Part shown: positions 47,343 to 58,711 of the stretch, piece by piece
Position numbering within the stretch: position 1 is the first letter of the stretch
Layout of the letters: each line of letters starts with the position of its first letter
Notes under the pieces: generated by a model
What the model saw: the letters and a program-made list of their open reading frames with translations, nothing else
Told to the model about the DNA's origin: nothing
The model's database searches: none
Made by a program: the position numbers and the translations under genes
NCBI RefSeq assembly: GCF_008831285.2
Contig: NC_045144.1
Coordinates: 16,355,858-16,419,857 of the forward strand
Length of the DNA stretch: 64,000 bases
Direction: 5' to 3'
Source: Nymphaea colorata
Taxonomy: Eukaryota; Streptophyta; Magnoliopsida; Nymphaeales; Nymphaeaceae

Positions 47343-50300
47343 TCACCCAACCGCAGTCAGGCGGCGGTGCTTTAACCGAATGGCGAACTGGATATCCTCT
47401 TGCACAAGACGAGCCACAGAATCTGGTGAAGAGAAGGTGCCCCTGAAGACCCTGTTGTTGCGCTCCACCCAAATGCGCCACCAAGCTGAAATGAGCCACG
47501 GCCTCCAGACATGACCCCAGGAAGCAGTCAGGTGGGGGAAGGACAAAAGAGGAAGAAAAGACGAATGGATGGTGGGTTTGAAAGATTACTAACAAGGGAA
47601 GGCTAAGTAGAAGCAAGGACACTAGAGAAAAAAGGGCAAGAAGTAAAAAGGTGGACCCGAGACTCAGTCGCAACAAGACATAGGGGACATTGGTTAGCCA
47701 AACTGATGCCAAGGCGCTGTAGGTGATCAAAAGTGTTGATATTGCCAGTCAGAAGAAGACAGACAAAAGCAATGGCTCGAGGAGATGGGCTAGGAGACCA
47801 AAGAGACTAGGGGGGGAGTGACGCGACAGAAGGATCAAAGGAGGCCAGGTAGCAAGAAGAAAAAGTGAACTCACGGGTAGGTGAAAGGGGCCAGGATGGG
47901 GACGTGGACGATGAGAGGTCAGCAAGGCGGAGGAAAAGAGGAAGGACAGAAAGCATGTCAGACCAAAAGTGAGAAGGGGAGGTGTGAGAGATAGAACTAT
48001 GCCAGACGCTAGGGGAAGGCAGGTCAAATTTTGAACTAATGAATTGGGTGATGGGAGAATGTTCAGTTGCTAATCGCCACTACCAAGAACACAGGGAAGA
48101 CTCGCAAGTCCGACTAAGGTTGGTAACCCCAGCACCCCCAAGAAGACGTGGAAAGGCAACCACATCCCAATGCGCAAGGCGATCTGAAGGTCGATCACCA
48201 TCCCAAACAAACTTACGAATAAGCTTATCAAACCTACGCAAAACAGCCACAGGAGGCCGAAAGACAGACAAAACATGGAGAGGAACCGACGCAAGGCAGT
48301 GCTCAGCGAGAGTAATCCGACCTGGAAAAGAAAACAGCTTTCCCTGCCAACACTGAAGGCGATCTGTAAGCTTCTACTCCACCCCATCCCAAAAAGAGAG
48401 AGCAGGAGGCGACAACTTAATCTGAAGCCCCAGATAGTCCATGGGCAAGCTAATAGCCTTACACCCAAAGCAAGCTTCCGCGAGAAGTACCGTGGCCGGA
48501 TCCGCGTGAATGAGGGAGAGCTGACACTTGGCGGAATTGATAGAAAGACCCGAGATGAGCTCAAAGACCCGAAGGATGAGCCACGTTCTCATAATCTGCT
48601 GGCGGGAAGCACTGCCGAACAGGAGAAAATCATCAGCATACTGAAGGTTGGAGAAGGACGGTAAGTGGGGGAGCGAATGGGGTGTGAGGAAGCCAACGAC
48701 CGTTGCGTGATGGAAAAGCGCAGAAAAGCTCTCAGCAACCAAGTTGAAAAGCAAGGGCGATAACGGGCAACCTTGACGGAGGCCACGCTCGAGACAGAAG
48801 AAATCACCACACTTCCCATTGAAGGAGACCGCAAGCTGGGCCCCAGTGACAAGCGACATGATCCACTGCCTAAACGAAGGACCAAACGCAAGACGGGTGA
48901 GGAGGTCAGAAAGGAACTCCCAACTAATCGAGTCAAAAGCCTTAGAGATGTCCAACTTCAGGATGAATGAAGGTAGCCGTAGACAGTAAAGGGAGTGAAC
49001 AACCTCATTGGCTATGAACCTTTGACGAAAACAACCTGGAAAGGGTTAATGACTGAAGGCATGACAGGCGCAAGCCGCAAAGAGAGCAGCTTAGCAATAA
49101 TCTTGTAAGGCGTGCCTAGGATGGAGATCGGGCGAAAGTGGGTGACTGACGTCTGTAGGGTTAGGGCGCTTAGGCACCAGGACGCAGGTAGCTTGATTGA
49201 ATTCCTTTAAGAAAACAGAATTGGAGGCGAACTCATCACAAAACGCAAACACATACGCGCTACAAACCTCCCAAAAAGTACGAAAAAATTCGACTGGGAA
49301 ACCATCAATGCCGGGCGCCTTACCAGAGCGAAGGGCCCAGTCCGCGTTCTTGATCTCTTGGTGTTGGAAGGGCCGCTCAAGAGCGATCGCACAAGAGACA
49401 GAGAGAGAGGAGAGGTGAAAATCCGGCAGCGTGGCACAAAAGCGAAGAGGTTTAGAGTAGAAATCCTAGAAATGAGCGCTCAAGGCCGGGAGGATGTCAT
49501 CACCAAGAAAAATCCTGCCCCCGATACCCATGGACTGAAGCAACGTTTGACGGCGCCTCTGAGAGGCGGCCAAGTGGAAGAATCTAGAGTTCTGGTCCCC
49601 ATGCGTGAGCCAACCCAGCCTAGAGCGTTGCTGCCAATGGATAGACTCTCTAATCCGCCACTCCTGGGCAAGGCACTGCAGACAAAGGAGACGGGAAGAC
49701 TGATCCGCAGAAATATTATCAGAGGCCTGAAGGGACATGATCTCCTCATCCCAATCGGCCACTTCTAAAAATTTGCTGCTTCAGAAAATGCGCTTCCAGG
49801 CGAGCGCCTCCCTCCTGATGGAGTGCAACTTCCGCGAGAGCCTGAAAGCAACCCACCTACCATTGACTGCACGAGCCCACCAATTAGGGATGGTAGCTAC
49901 AAAGGATTCATCACGGAGCCACCAAATCTCAAAATGAAACCTGGCGTGCCCGATACCAGCCCTACCGCGAAGAAGGGAAATGAGCAGCGGAGCATGATCA
50001 GACAGGTGCCTCGGACCAAGAACCAAGGAGGATGAAGGAAAAGCAGAGAACAACTTAGGCGAGAGGAAGATACGGTCCAACCTACGAAGGATCAGAGGGT
50101 TCCTATTATTAGACCAAGTAAACGTACCGTTAGTCGAAGGCACGTCAAAAAGACTGAACTCATCAATGAATGATCGAAAAGCAGACATAGACGGGCCAGA
50201 AGTGACAGGGGAGGATGAGTCAGCAAGGCTAAGCAAACAGTCGAAGTCTCCTGCCAGAAACCAAGGGGAAGCTGCAAGCTGGCGAACCTGATGCAGCTCA

Positions 50301-50658
50301 GCCCACAGCTGCCCACGCAAAGCCCCAACGCAAGGGCCATAAACCGCAGTAACCAAGACCGGACCATTAGGCCAGAATCCGCTGAGAGAAACAGAGATAG
50401 AGTACCTTCGACATGCACAACAGCCCCCGTAAGGGGTGGAGACCAAGCCAGCAGGATGTCGCCAGCTGCTCCACAAATTAGAATGAACCCAAAGGACGGT
50501 TGGCGCAACAAAGTATGAACACAAGCGTGAGAGATGACAGACATCTTGGTCTCAATCACAATAAGCACCGAAGGCCCATGCTGACGGATCCAAGAAGAGA
50601 GATACCTATGCCGATAACGGGCACTGAGGCCCCGCACATTCCAACATGCAACCCTCAT
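47343..50658 (-). pseudogene. LINE ORF2: endonuclease and reverse transcriptase, frameshifted
   Basis: It starts at ATG 50,658 (MRVACWNVRGL) with apurinic-type endonuclease motifs: ETK, VYGP, GDFD, TFTWSNNR, LDRIF and SDHAPLL. A frameshift lies near 50,500. Reverse transcriptase follows (about 49,330-48,370): DISKAFDSISWEF, RGLRQGCPLSPLLFNL and the catalytic QYADDFLLF. The C-terminal WVERNNRVFRG block ends at TAG/TGA near 47,343. Several frame changes between 49,470 and 47,550 show that it is no longer functional. Confidence 0.88.
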
Positions 50659-52397
50659 GGGGAAACCACGTGAAGCGACGAACGTCTGGCCGCCCTGGCG
50701 GCACCAGGAGGGAGAATGGAGGCTGCGGAAGCCCCAATCCTACGCAACTCCCGCCGCAATCTGGCCAGGCTGGAGCGAAAGACCAGTGCCACAGCGGCAG
50801 CAAAAGAGGAACGCAACAAATCAAGTTGCTCAGGAGGAAGAGAGACCTTAAGAGCGTCAAGCGCATCCGAGAGGGAGATGCCCAACTCAACATCCAACAA
50901 GGGGGCAACAGGTGGCAACCTATCGGGCAGGGAGTGACGACCCACAGGACTCGTGGTGGGGCCAGACAACTGAATAGGGGAGGACGAGGGGGCAGAGGTG
51001 AACGCAGACTCAGACCACAGGGCAGGGGAAAAAGAGCCCACATAAGGGATGCGGGAGAGGGCAGGGCTAACCGGTGGGAGAGGCAGGTAGGTGGGGTTTA
51101 GAGGCGAGTAGCGACTGAGTCTAGGGAGCAGAATATGCAGGGAAGGCCAGTAAGAGCTAAAGCTGCTGCCAAAAGAAACAGAAAAAACCCAAGGCAGATA
51201 GGCAAAGGAGGAGGTCCTGGGTATAAGGGGGGGCATAGGGGGGCCAGTAACCAAGGTAAAGAGCAACGTACAGGCAACAGAGGGAGAATGACTGACTGGG
51301 GGTGCCGAGACTCCAGAGGCCAAGACAACGCAGGCCGCAGTCGGACAAGAGCGAGCAACAACAGCAGCCTCAAGGGGAAGACCCCCTGCCGACGTGCGGG
51401 CAGCCGAAAGAGACGGTGCGGACGACCGGACGTCGCCAAGGTCAGACTGAGCAGCAACCAGCATCGGGTCGGGGCATCCAGAGGTGGACTCGCATGGAGC
51501 CCCAGCTCGCAAAGCAGGAAAAGGAAAGGGTGAGCAGGGTACCTCAGAGGAGCGTGGCAGAGAGCAGGCTAGACTCCTTCGCTGAGGAGAGGCTGGCGCC
51601 CGCGGTGAGGGAAGCAAGGGCCGAAGCTGAGAAGGCGGTAGCTCTACCACCGAAGAGCACTGGTGCGACGGATCACCTGGACTGAAAACCTGCGAAACCT
51701 GTACCGAAAAAGGAGGACCCCGCGTACCAGGACAAGTAGGCCCAGGCCAAGGAAGTCTGATAGAGCCAAAGAATATAGAGCTCTCGCCCAAAGAAGGTGA
51801 CCGCTGAACAACTTGCAGAGTAACCTGGACCCAGAAGGAAGCAGTGACCGCTGCAAAACCATGCCGTCGAGCAAAAAGGTGGCGATCATTCTGACAAACA
51901 GGAAAACGACATCGAGAACACGTGACGGCCCGACGGCCGTTCAAGGAAGCACACCTCTGACACCACCACTGGCCCCATCTGACGCGGATAGAAGCAACAG
52001 ACTGGAGAAGGTGACGAAGCCTGGAAGCACGCCGAGAAGGGGGGACACACCACGGTGAGGGGGCTGGCCTACCAACGGAGACCACCTTGGGGAGCCTTGG
52101 CCGCAAGGAACAGTCACCCATGAGAAAACAACATCGCGCTGGCGGGAGGAAGGCCTGGAGGAGTCCGCGAGCATCTGTCAGCTGAAGTGTGCCGGCGAAA
52201 ACGCAATTGAAGATAGTAGACTGCCAACTGAAAAACAATGCCCTAGCTTGACGGACCCCCTCAGGCGAGCAAAAAAAACCGATCGCCGCACGACAAAGCA
52301 AGCGATTAAGAGGGAGGGGGTTACCCGGCCTGATACCACAAAGACTAGGACCCCCAACCCAAGCCCCCGAAGGCGGGGGAGGAGGAAGGGCTGCCAT
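50655..52397 (-). CDS. LINE ORF1 with a RanBP2-type zinc finger (580 aa, open)
   Basis: ATG 52,397 (MAALPPPPPSG) to TGA 50,655. The frame is also open upstream to 52,445 but without an ATG. Around residues 144-163 is WWCQRCASLNGRRAVTCSRC, which fits W-X-C-X2-C-X3-N-X6-C-X2-C exactly, the RanBP2/Npl4 zinc-finger consensus. The rest is Ser/Pro-rich and low-complexity, with a more helical Arg/Ala/Leu-rich segment at the end. ORF1 proteins bind element RNA; many plant L1 ORF1s use CCHC knuckles, so this finger is unusual. Its last base pairs overlap ORF2 as ATGA. The frame is uninterrupted, unlike ORF2, but expression is unproven. Confidence 0.8.
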   Translation of the reverse strand: MAALPPPPPSGAWVGGPSLCGIRPGNPLPLNRLLCRAAIGFFCSPEGVRQARALFFSWQSTIFNCVFAGTLQLTDARGLLQAFLPPARCCFLMGDCSLRPRLPKVVSVGRPAPSPWCVPPSRRASRLRHLLQSVASIRVRWGQWWCQRCASLNGRRAVTCSRCRFPVCQNDRHLFARRHGFAAVTASFWVQVTLQVVQRSPSLGESSIFFGSIRLPWPGPTCPGTRGPPFSVQVSQVFSPGDPSHQCSSVVELPPSQLRPLLPSPRAPASPQRRSLACSLPRSSEVPCSPFPFPALRAGAPCESTSGCPDPMLVAAQSDLGDVRSSAPSLSAARTSAGGLPLEAAVVARSCPTAACVVLASGVSAPPVSHSPSVACTLLFTLVTGPPMPPLIPRTSSFAYLPWVFSVSFGSSFSSYWPSLHILLPRLSRYSPLNPTYLPLPPVSPALSRIPYVGSFSPALWSESAFTSAPSSSPIQLSGPTTSPVGRHSLPDRLPPVAPLLDVELGISLSDALDALKVSLPPEQLDLLRSSFAAAVALVFRSSLARLRRELRRIGASAASILPPGAARAARRSSLHVVSP

Positions 52398-53050
52398 GAC
52401 ACCCCCACAGTGCAAGAGTAAAGGAAAAAGAAACCTGTTTCTCACACACTATTCAACAAACAGTTACAGTGCAGCTCGCTCAAGGTGTAGGGAGAAACGT
52501 CCCACGGCTCCAGCGCGCCCCAAGCGACAGAGAGGGTAGGGGGAAGAGCTGCATTGCTCGGGGAAAGGGGGACGCCGTGCGGGAGGGCGCCGGTCGCGCT
52601 TGGGGAGAGGAACTGCTCGCTTGGTGAAAGGGGGACGCCGTGCGGGAGGGCGCCGGTCTCGCTTGGGGAGAGGAGCCCCAGACGGTCGGCGAGGACGGGC
52701 GGGCGAGAGAGGAGGGCGGTCGGGCGGCGAGGACGGGCGGGCGAAACCAGGGAGACGGGCGGTCGGTCGGCAAGGAGGGGTGGGAGAGGAGGCCGGACGG
52801 GTGGGCGAGGAGGCCGGACGGGCGGGCGAGGAGGCCGGACGAGCGGGCGGTGGGGGCATACGGAGAGACGGGCAGGCGGTGGGGCCGACGGGAGAGAGAG
52901 AGAGTGAGTGAGGAGCAGGGGGGAGAGCTGGAGGAGCAGGAGGACGGTCGGCGAGGACGGGCAGGCGAGAGAGGAGAGTGAGGGGTCGGGCGGGCGAGAG
53001 AGGAGGGCGGTCGGGCGGGCGAAACCAGGGAGACAGGCGGCGGGAGAGAA
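52398..53050 (-). other. GC-rich 5' region of the LINE with tandem units
   Basis: Two near-identical 63-bp units start at 52,563 and 52,626 (GAAAGGGGGACGCCGTGCGG on the plus strand). From 52,680 to 53,050 are irregular GACGGGCGGGCGAG / GGAGGCCGGACGGGCG minisatellite units. Open frames here are repeat artefacts. Position suggests an internal LINE promoter. Confidence 0.7.
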
Positions 53051-53079
53051 GGGCGGTGAGAGAGAGAGAGAGAGAGAGA

Positions 53080-53081
53080 GG

Positions 53082-53133
<52 letters not shown>

Positions 53134-53180
53134 AAGTTTTAAAATATGGCAATAAGAAAATAGATATGCAGAGAAATTTT

Positions 53181-53227
<47 letters not shown>

Positions 53228-53292
53228 CCTTGCTGAAAATGCCATAGAGTTAAAGAGTTTCATCTACATGCCATGTACATTGGCCAAGTAGT
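53080..53292. repeat. Inverted spacer copy 4, right part
   Basis: Continues the reverse complement of about 26,800-26,935 (CATCTACATGCCATGT, AGAAATTTTTGTCTATATA), with an internal (TA)n tract at about 53,185-53,225 and GA/GT repeats at 53,055-53,131. Confidence 0.8.
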
Positions 53293-53313
53293 GCTACTTA
53301 AGCAATGAAGCTG

Positions 53314-53460
53314 TGAAAGAATGGGTTGTCTGTGAGGGCCAATGCACCGGAGAATTTGCCGTCGCCTTGCATTTCGGGCGAGGAGTGGTGATTGAATCGA
53401 TTACAATCGAGCAGGTCGATGAATGCCCGGTTGAGGTGGAAAACTCGGCTACTCTGAACG
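53314..53460 (+). pseudogene. MAPKKK-like kinase fragment 2 (extreme C-terminus)
   Basis: After one frameshift it reads VRANAPENLPSPCISGEE, matching VRAEAPDNLPMPSISGEP near the C-terminus of the intact kinase, followed by ESITIEQVDE-like sequence. Nothing upstream of the last ~50 codons is present. Confidence 0.7.
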
Positions 53461-54035
53461 GTGTCCAACCCAGTGACCCTAAAGACTTGCATCCACACAA
53501 AAAACTAGCTCTTTCAGCTCCATACGCAGGCCTGCAACCATTTCCATTTTGTAGAAAAGAAGCATTACGTGTCCCACCTTCCATGTGTGGGCAGTTGCCT
53601 ACATGGCACATTGGTGTTGTCCAACAATTTGTCTATTCATATAGTAGTGCTCCTTAGTTATTTGCTTACTGTCCTTTAATAACTTTATTATGTACAAGAT
53701 TTCTTTTTAAATGAGTGTCCTTTAGCTAAAAATCTCTAGCTCCACCCTTCCCACCACCCACTGTTGTTCATGTTTGGCGAACATATGTGCCGAACCCCTG
53801 CATGCCAGGAGGATCCTTGGCTACTTTACTAATATTTTTTAATAATTGAAATGAACACCTATTGATAATAAAAAAAAATTAATAAAAAAACAACTTGAAC
53901 TAAAACATGATTTACATAAAATTAATGTTTATAGACATACTAAGAGGTTCACATTTTGTTTAAGATGTTTTTAAACACATATTTAGGGTGTCTAATTTTC
54001 CTCCCTTACCCAAATAATATGGTATTTACCCATTT

Positions 54036-54038
<3 letters not shown>
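53461..54038. other. Dirigent-side spacer, copy 2
   Basis: Copy of 27,360-28,220 (ACTTGCATCCACACAAAA, CCATTTCCATTTTGTAG, TATTCATATAGTAGTGCTCC), with internal deletions. No gene. Confidence 0.65.

Positions 54039-54093
<55 letters not shown>
54039..54093. repeat. (TA)n tract in the promoter of dirigent copy B
   Basis: About 54 bp of TA, 319 bp upstream of the ATG of copy B. It corresponds to the 104-bp tract at gene A. Confidence 0.95.
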
Positions 54094-54095
<2 letters not shown>

Positions 54096-54411
54096 ATTTA
54101 ATATATTAAAGTACACTATACCACTGATATACACACCACACCGATAGCACATTGCATGAGAAAAAAACAAACAGATAAGGACCAATGTAGAAGATAAGAA
54201 TGGCCTTCAATTTATATATTGCCCACAGAAGCGAACTATTTGGCAAGAATCCCTAACAAATAAATTTCCATGAATGAACAAACCTTTCTCACCTAGACAG
54301 CACCAACTACAGTTCTAATATGCTTATATTCTAAATACTCGACCCACCAAAACCCAGAGCCTCTACAACACAACCAAAAGGCCAGAACTTCTCAGTCTTC
54401 CAGACAAGATC

Positions 54412-54954
54412 ATGGCGGCTTCTTTCAGGGGAACAAAGGCAACCGTCAAGGCCATCCTGCGCCTCCTGATGATGTTGAGTTCCAGCAGCTTTGCCTCGGA
54501 TGAAGAAACGGCAGAGACCAACATCGTCTGTTACAAGCACAATCTGTTGACCGGCAAGAATGTGACCGCGGTTCTAGTGACTGCGGCAGCCAATTCGACG
54601 GGGTTCGGCACAATTGTAGCCATTGATGATGCAGTGACGGAAAGTCCTGACCGGCGATCTGCCGTCGTGGGCAGGGCTTAGGGCATCTACTAGTGTCTGC
54701 GTTGGACAGTTCCGACTTCCACCTCGTGTTCTCGGTGGTCTTCAGAGAGGGAAAGCACAAGGGGAGCACGCTGGAGATACAGGGAGCCGACCACTACTTG
54801 CAGCAGGAAAGGGAGGTGTCCGTGGCGTCGGGAACGGGCTGAGTTCCGGTACGCTAGAGGCTACGCCGTATTAGAGATGGTTGAGGTCGACCCACCGTTA
54901 AATGCTGTTATAAAGTTCAATGTCACCATCCGCTACCCCATTGCAGATTACTAA
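54412..54954 (+). pseudogene. Dirigent pseudogene B
   Basis: Starts MAASFRGTKATVKAI and keeps the frame through FGTIVAIDDAVTESP and AVVGRA. A TAG at 54,679 replaces the Gln of VGRAQG. A small deletion follows at ATCTACTAG, and an extra base lies near GGAACGGGCTGAG. The last codons (NAVIKFNVTIRYP-like, TAA at 54,952) are still readable. The TATA box is also altered to TATTCTAAATA, so both promoter and coding sequence are damaged. Confidence 0.92.
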
Positions 54955-55189
54955 AAGGGTTTACAAGTTGGATGCAAGAACGGGGTTGTTTGCAAGTATC
55001 ACTATATACATATCTGCTACTGTCATTTGGATGTAAAATTGGAGTGGGTCAGGTCCTCCAATCGATCCAATCGAGACCAAGTTTTGTATGCCGAGTACAT
55101 GCCAAATGTAGACTCTACTATCAATATGCATATCCAAACATTATATGTTTATGTGCATGAAGTAACAAATATGATATGTATGAGATAAC
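54955..55189. other. 3' flank of dirigent copy B
   Basis: Matches the 3' flank of copies A and C (GGGTTT, TTGGATGCAAGAAC, GTTTGCAAGTATCACTA). No gene. Confidence 0.6.
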
Positions 55190-55931
55190 AAATATCCATG
55201 TCATTGTATATCATTCTACCAGTCTGCTGCTTCTTTATTTTAATGGTGCTTTTGCCATTTTTTCATTAAAAAAAATAAATCTTTATTCAGAATCTTAACA
55301 TCAAAAGACTGATTTGAAATACTTAAAGTGAAATATGCAGATGGATTTTCCGTTGAAACAAGGATTGTTAAAGCTTGATGAGGGCATTAGGTCATTTCAA
55401 AGATTGATTTATAACTTTCTGAAAATAAAACCGAGTCTTTTTGCAAAATTCTAATGATTTTTTGTGTCCTATGGGGGCGTTTAGTAATAAGAAGGCCACA
55501 TTCTAAAATAATTTTCAAAAAGTTCATGAACGCAATGTTCTTTTGTAGAACACTTTGTCAGTAGTTCATAAATTTGCCCTAATCTTAGAACAAGTTCCTG
55601 GAATGCTAACAAAATGCTCATATTACCCTTCAAGGGCTGTTTAGTAACTGCTAATATGTGAGTGTTTTATAAATTTACCTTAAAAATTGAAGCAAATTTA
55701 TTAGACATTAAAACTAGTATTCCATGAATCTGCCGTAATCTATAGAACAAATTCATGAAATTACTCACACATTCCTCGATTTTTCAAACGGCTCCTCAAG
55801 TCACTTAAGGTGATGCACATGACATGGATAAGTTCAGACGAAACACTAACAAAATGTTCCTATACCAAACACCTTCTATATGACCCTTCAAGCACTTAAA
55901 ATGATGCATGCACATGGCATGTAGATTAAAT

Positions 55932-55963
<32 letters not shown>

Positions 55964-58690
55964 TCAAAAAACTTCTCTGCATATCTATTACTTATTGCCA
56001 AATTTTAAAATTTTAGCTCTATCTCTCTCCTCTCTCTCTCACATAGAAAGACCATCTCTCTGCAATAGTTTGCAATTGAAAGTTAAGATAGTTGGCTGCA
56101 TCAACTTTTTAGTGCGTACATATACATATACATTGTATATATGGGAATGCAAAATACAGTATATTGAATCTTTCTAGTTGACTAAAAATTAAAAACCTTT
56201 CAATAGAGAAAGAGTCAACCTATATGCATTTATGTATGTGTGTGTGTATGTGTATGTGTTAGTTAAAACATGGAGACATTTGACATAAAAGGTCCAGGGG
56301 GCAGAGACATTTCACATAAAAATTATACTAACTATGTGAGGATGAGTCTGGCCTTGTTGAGTTAACCAACAAAGTGAAACACCAACCCTAGAAGGATAAA
56401 GCTGCAAGAACGGATCAAGCAAAATCATTGAGCACCAAACTAAAGAAATGAAATCTATTGTTTCTTTTCCTTTTCTCTCTAATTTCTTACCAGGCAACCA
56501 TCTTACCAACCAGCTGGTTATGGTGCAAGTCATGTGAATGCTTTCTGACAGGTCCTTGTGCACATAGTGATCATAAGAAAATCAAACTTTTACTGCTACC
56601 CATCAGCAAAAGTTGAGTTAAACTTTATGAGGTGCTCAAGGTGGACTTGAGCTTAACTCGCTTAACTAAGTCTGAGCTTGAGCTCAACTTGCTTAAGCTC
56701 GTGTCCCATAATAGATATTTTATGCTTAAAATTTTTACATTTTTATTTGGTCATTTTAAGTTTTTTAAATTACAAAAAAATGAGTCTAATCGAGTCCGGC
56801 TCATCCAACTCGAACTCGACTAGTTTACAAACTTGAGTTATCAATTAAGCTCGAACTCAACTCGTTTAACTTATGAGTCGAGCTCGAGTTGACTCAGCTC
56901 GTCCATCATTCCTAATGTATGGGAGGCTCATTTTATACTACAACCTGGGTAGGAGATATTAGGGGCAAAGCCATAAATTTTTCATGAGGGGGCCAAATTA
57001 ATTTCAGAATTTTAACATGGGCTGAAAAATAATTTTTCAAAATTTTTATATACAATAAATAATTTCTTTCTAAATGTACATGTAAATTTCTCTACAAAAG
57101 GCCAATATATATTTATACTTATATCTCTACGATATTAACATGTATTCATCACAATTTATTCTCTACTGGCAAACATGAAATAGATAGTTGGATTTGAAAA
57201 TTATTGATTGCTAATAAAGGCTTACTATAATTAAAATATTATGCAGATTTTGTTATGTAAGCCAAAAGAAGTAGGAAACCAACTTGAGGATGGGAAGAGA
57301 GATGGATACATTACAGATATACGTAATTAAATCTGAAGAGTCCACATCCATATCCATGGTTATAAAAGGATCACTACCTTTCTTTCTCCTTCTGATTAGA
57401 TTGATGAGTACATATATAAATTAATTAATATATTAAGTACATACCTCAATGTTAGGAAATATATGTAGATGAATCTTCAGAATATAGCTGAATATGGTAT
57501 TCGTATACAAGTTTTTAAAAGAAAATCTCCATTTTTTTTTTGTATCATCTTTCATAGAATCTAACTTAAATTTGTAAATTAATATCTATAAATTGATGAT
57601 ATTTTTTATGATTACTTCTCTATATATACCGATGTTACATGTTATTTTTCGTGCTGGATTGTTATATACTATGTTGGTAGCAATAGTGACCATCTATTAA
57701 TGGCCACGGCTCATAGAATGACCATAACTCCTTTTGCTATTGTTTTCTTAACCTTCACTATTGGTGTTATCTTTATTTGTTCTCAGCTTGTCAATTGATA
57801 AGTACTAGCTCAGAATCAACTAATTGGTTTTGATTATATTAGTTCTTTTGATGTTTTGTAAACCATATTGATAGGCCCAAAGTAATAAAATCAGTGTTCT
57901 ACTTGGATTATCTATGACTAATTTCTCATCTCCTTTAATTTTCTTGTCCAGTATTTAGGATTATGAATGAAGGTGATAAATGGACAGTACCTATTTTATG
58001 TTCTGTGCCATATTTCGTATCCTTTTCAAATAAATCAATATTTCTGATAATTAGTCTTTATCCTTATAACCATATAAGTTAAATGAAACCTTTAAATTAA
58101 ATTTAAAGTTTATATAGTGGGGAAGGTTCTTCATATTTCTATTCTCATTGTCCAGTTTCTGCGTCCTACTTGGCATTCATCAACAGCTTTGCTCTCCTCT
58201 CTTCCAATGGATTCCCTTTCTTGTTCAGCATCGAAACTTTTATATGCTTGCATTAGAGCTTCCAGTCAATATCATGGCAAAAGATGAGTTTGAATATCGT
58301 CCATGTTTATAGTCTGGTCAGCAAAGGTGATGGGCTGCAGTTTCAAAGTTAAAAAGAAAAAAAGTGGTTGGTAGGATTGAGATGAGACAATTGAAAAAAT
58401 TGTCTACATTGCAATGAACATCCTCCATGACATTGAACAAAGTAATAGAGCATTTGGCAATTCATTGATGTGAAGGATCCATATGAAAGAGAAAAGCCCT
58501 TAATTAAGAAGTGAACAATATGAGCGTCATCTGCTCAAAAGTAGCATGGGAAAAAACAAGAATGTCATCTACATGTTAGCCAAGCTGCACATAGATAATA
58601 AAATTATTAACATTAACTATTATTTACAATGGCATTATTATGAGTTTTTATGTGTAGATCCCTCATGCATACAATATTAATTATCCGTTG
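55190..58690. repeat. Spacer, copy 3 (dirigent-to-kinase block)
   Basis: 55,190-56,530 matches spacer copies at 26,060 and 29,670. 56,640-56,925 is the second GAGCTCGA-rich element. 57,255-58,330 matches the kinase-side spacers at 31,530 and 42,872. 58,435-58,690 matches the left arm of the inverted repeat at 44,064. No gene. Confidence 0.75.
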
Positions 58691-58711
58691 ATGGTTAATC
58701 AAACTCTAATT

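Larger units (their letters stand above)
47178..53050 (-). mobile_element. L1-type LINE retrotransposon, near full length
   Basis: Minus-strand element with a GC-rich 5' region (53,050-52,398), ORF1 (52,397-50,655) and ORF2 (50,658-about 47,343). It is inserted in a GA microsatellite of an inverted spacer copy: homologous spacer sequence stops at 47,177 and resumes at about 53,080. The 3' end reads ATTCTCATTTTATCGG into the CT run, with no long poly(A). Exact ends and target duplication cannot be fixed because the target is simple repeat. Confidence 0.88.

Noticed and set aside
48039..51685. Many plus-strand frames across the LINE
   Set aside because: They are shadows of minus-strand ORF1 and ORF2, which carry the recognisable endonuclease, YADD and zinc-finger motifs.
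52464..53263. Pro/Ser/Arg-rich frames of more than 200 codons on the minus strand and Arg/Gly frames on the plus strand
   Set aside because: They come from the GC-rich minisatellite and CT/TA microsatellites of the LINE 5' region.
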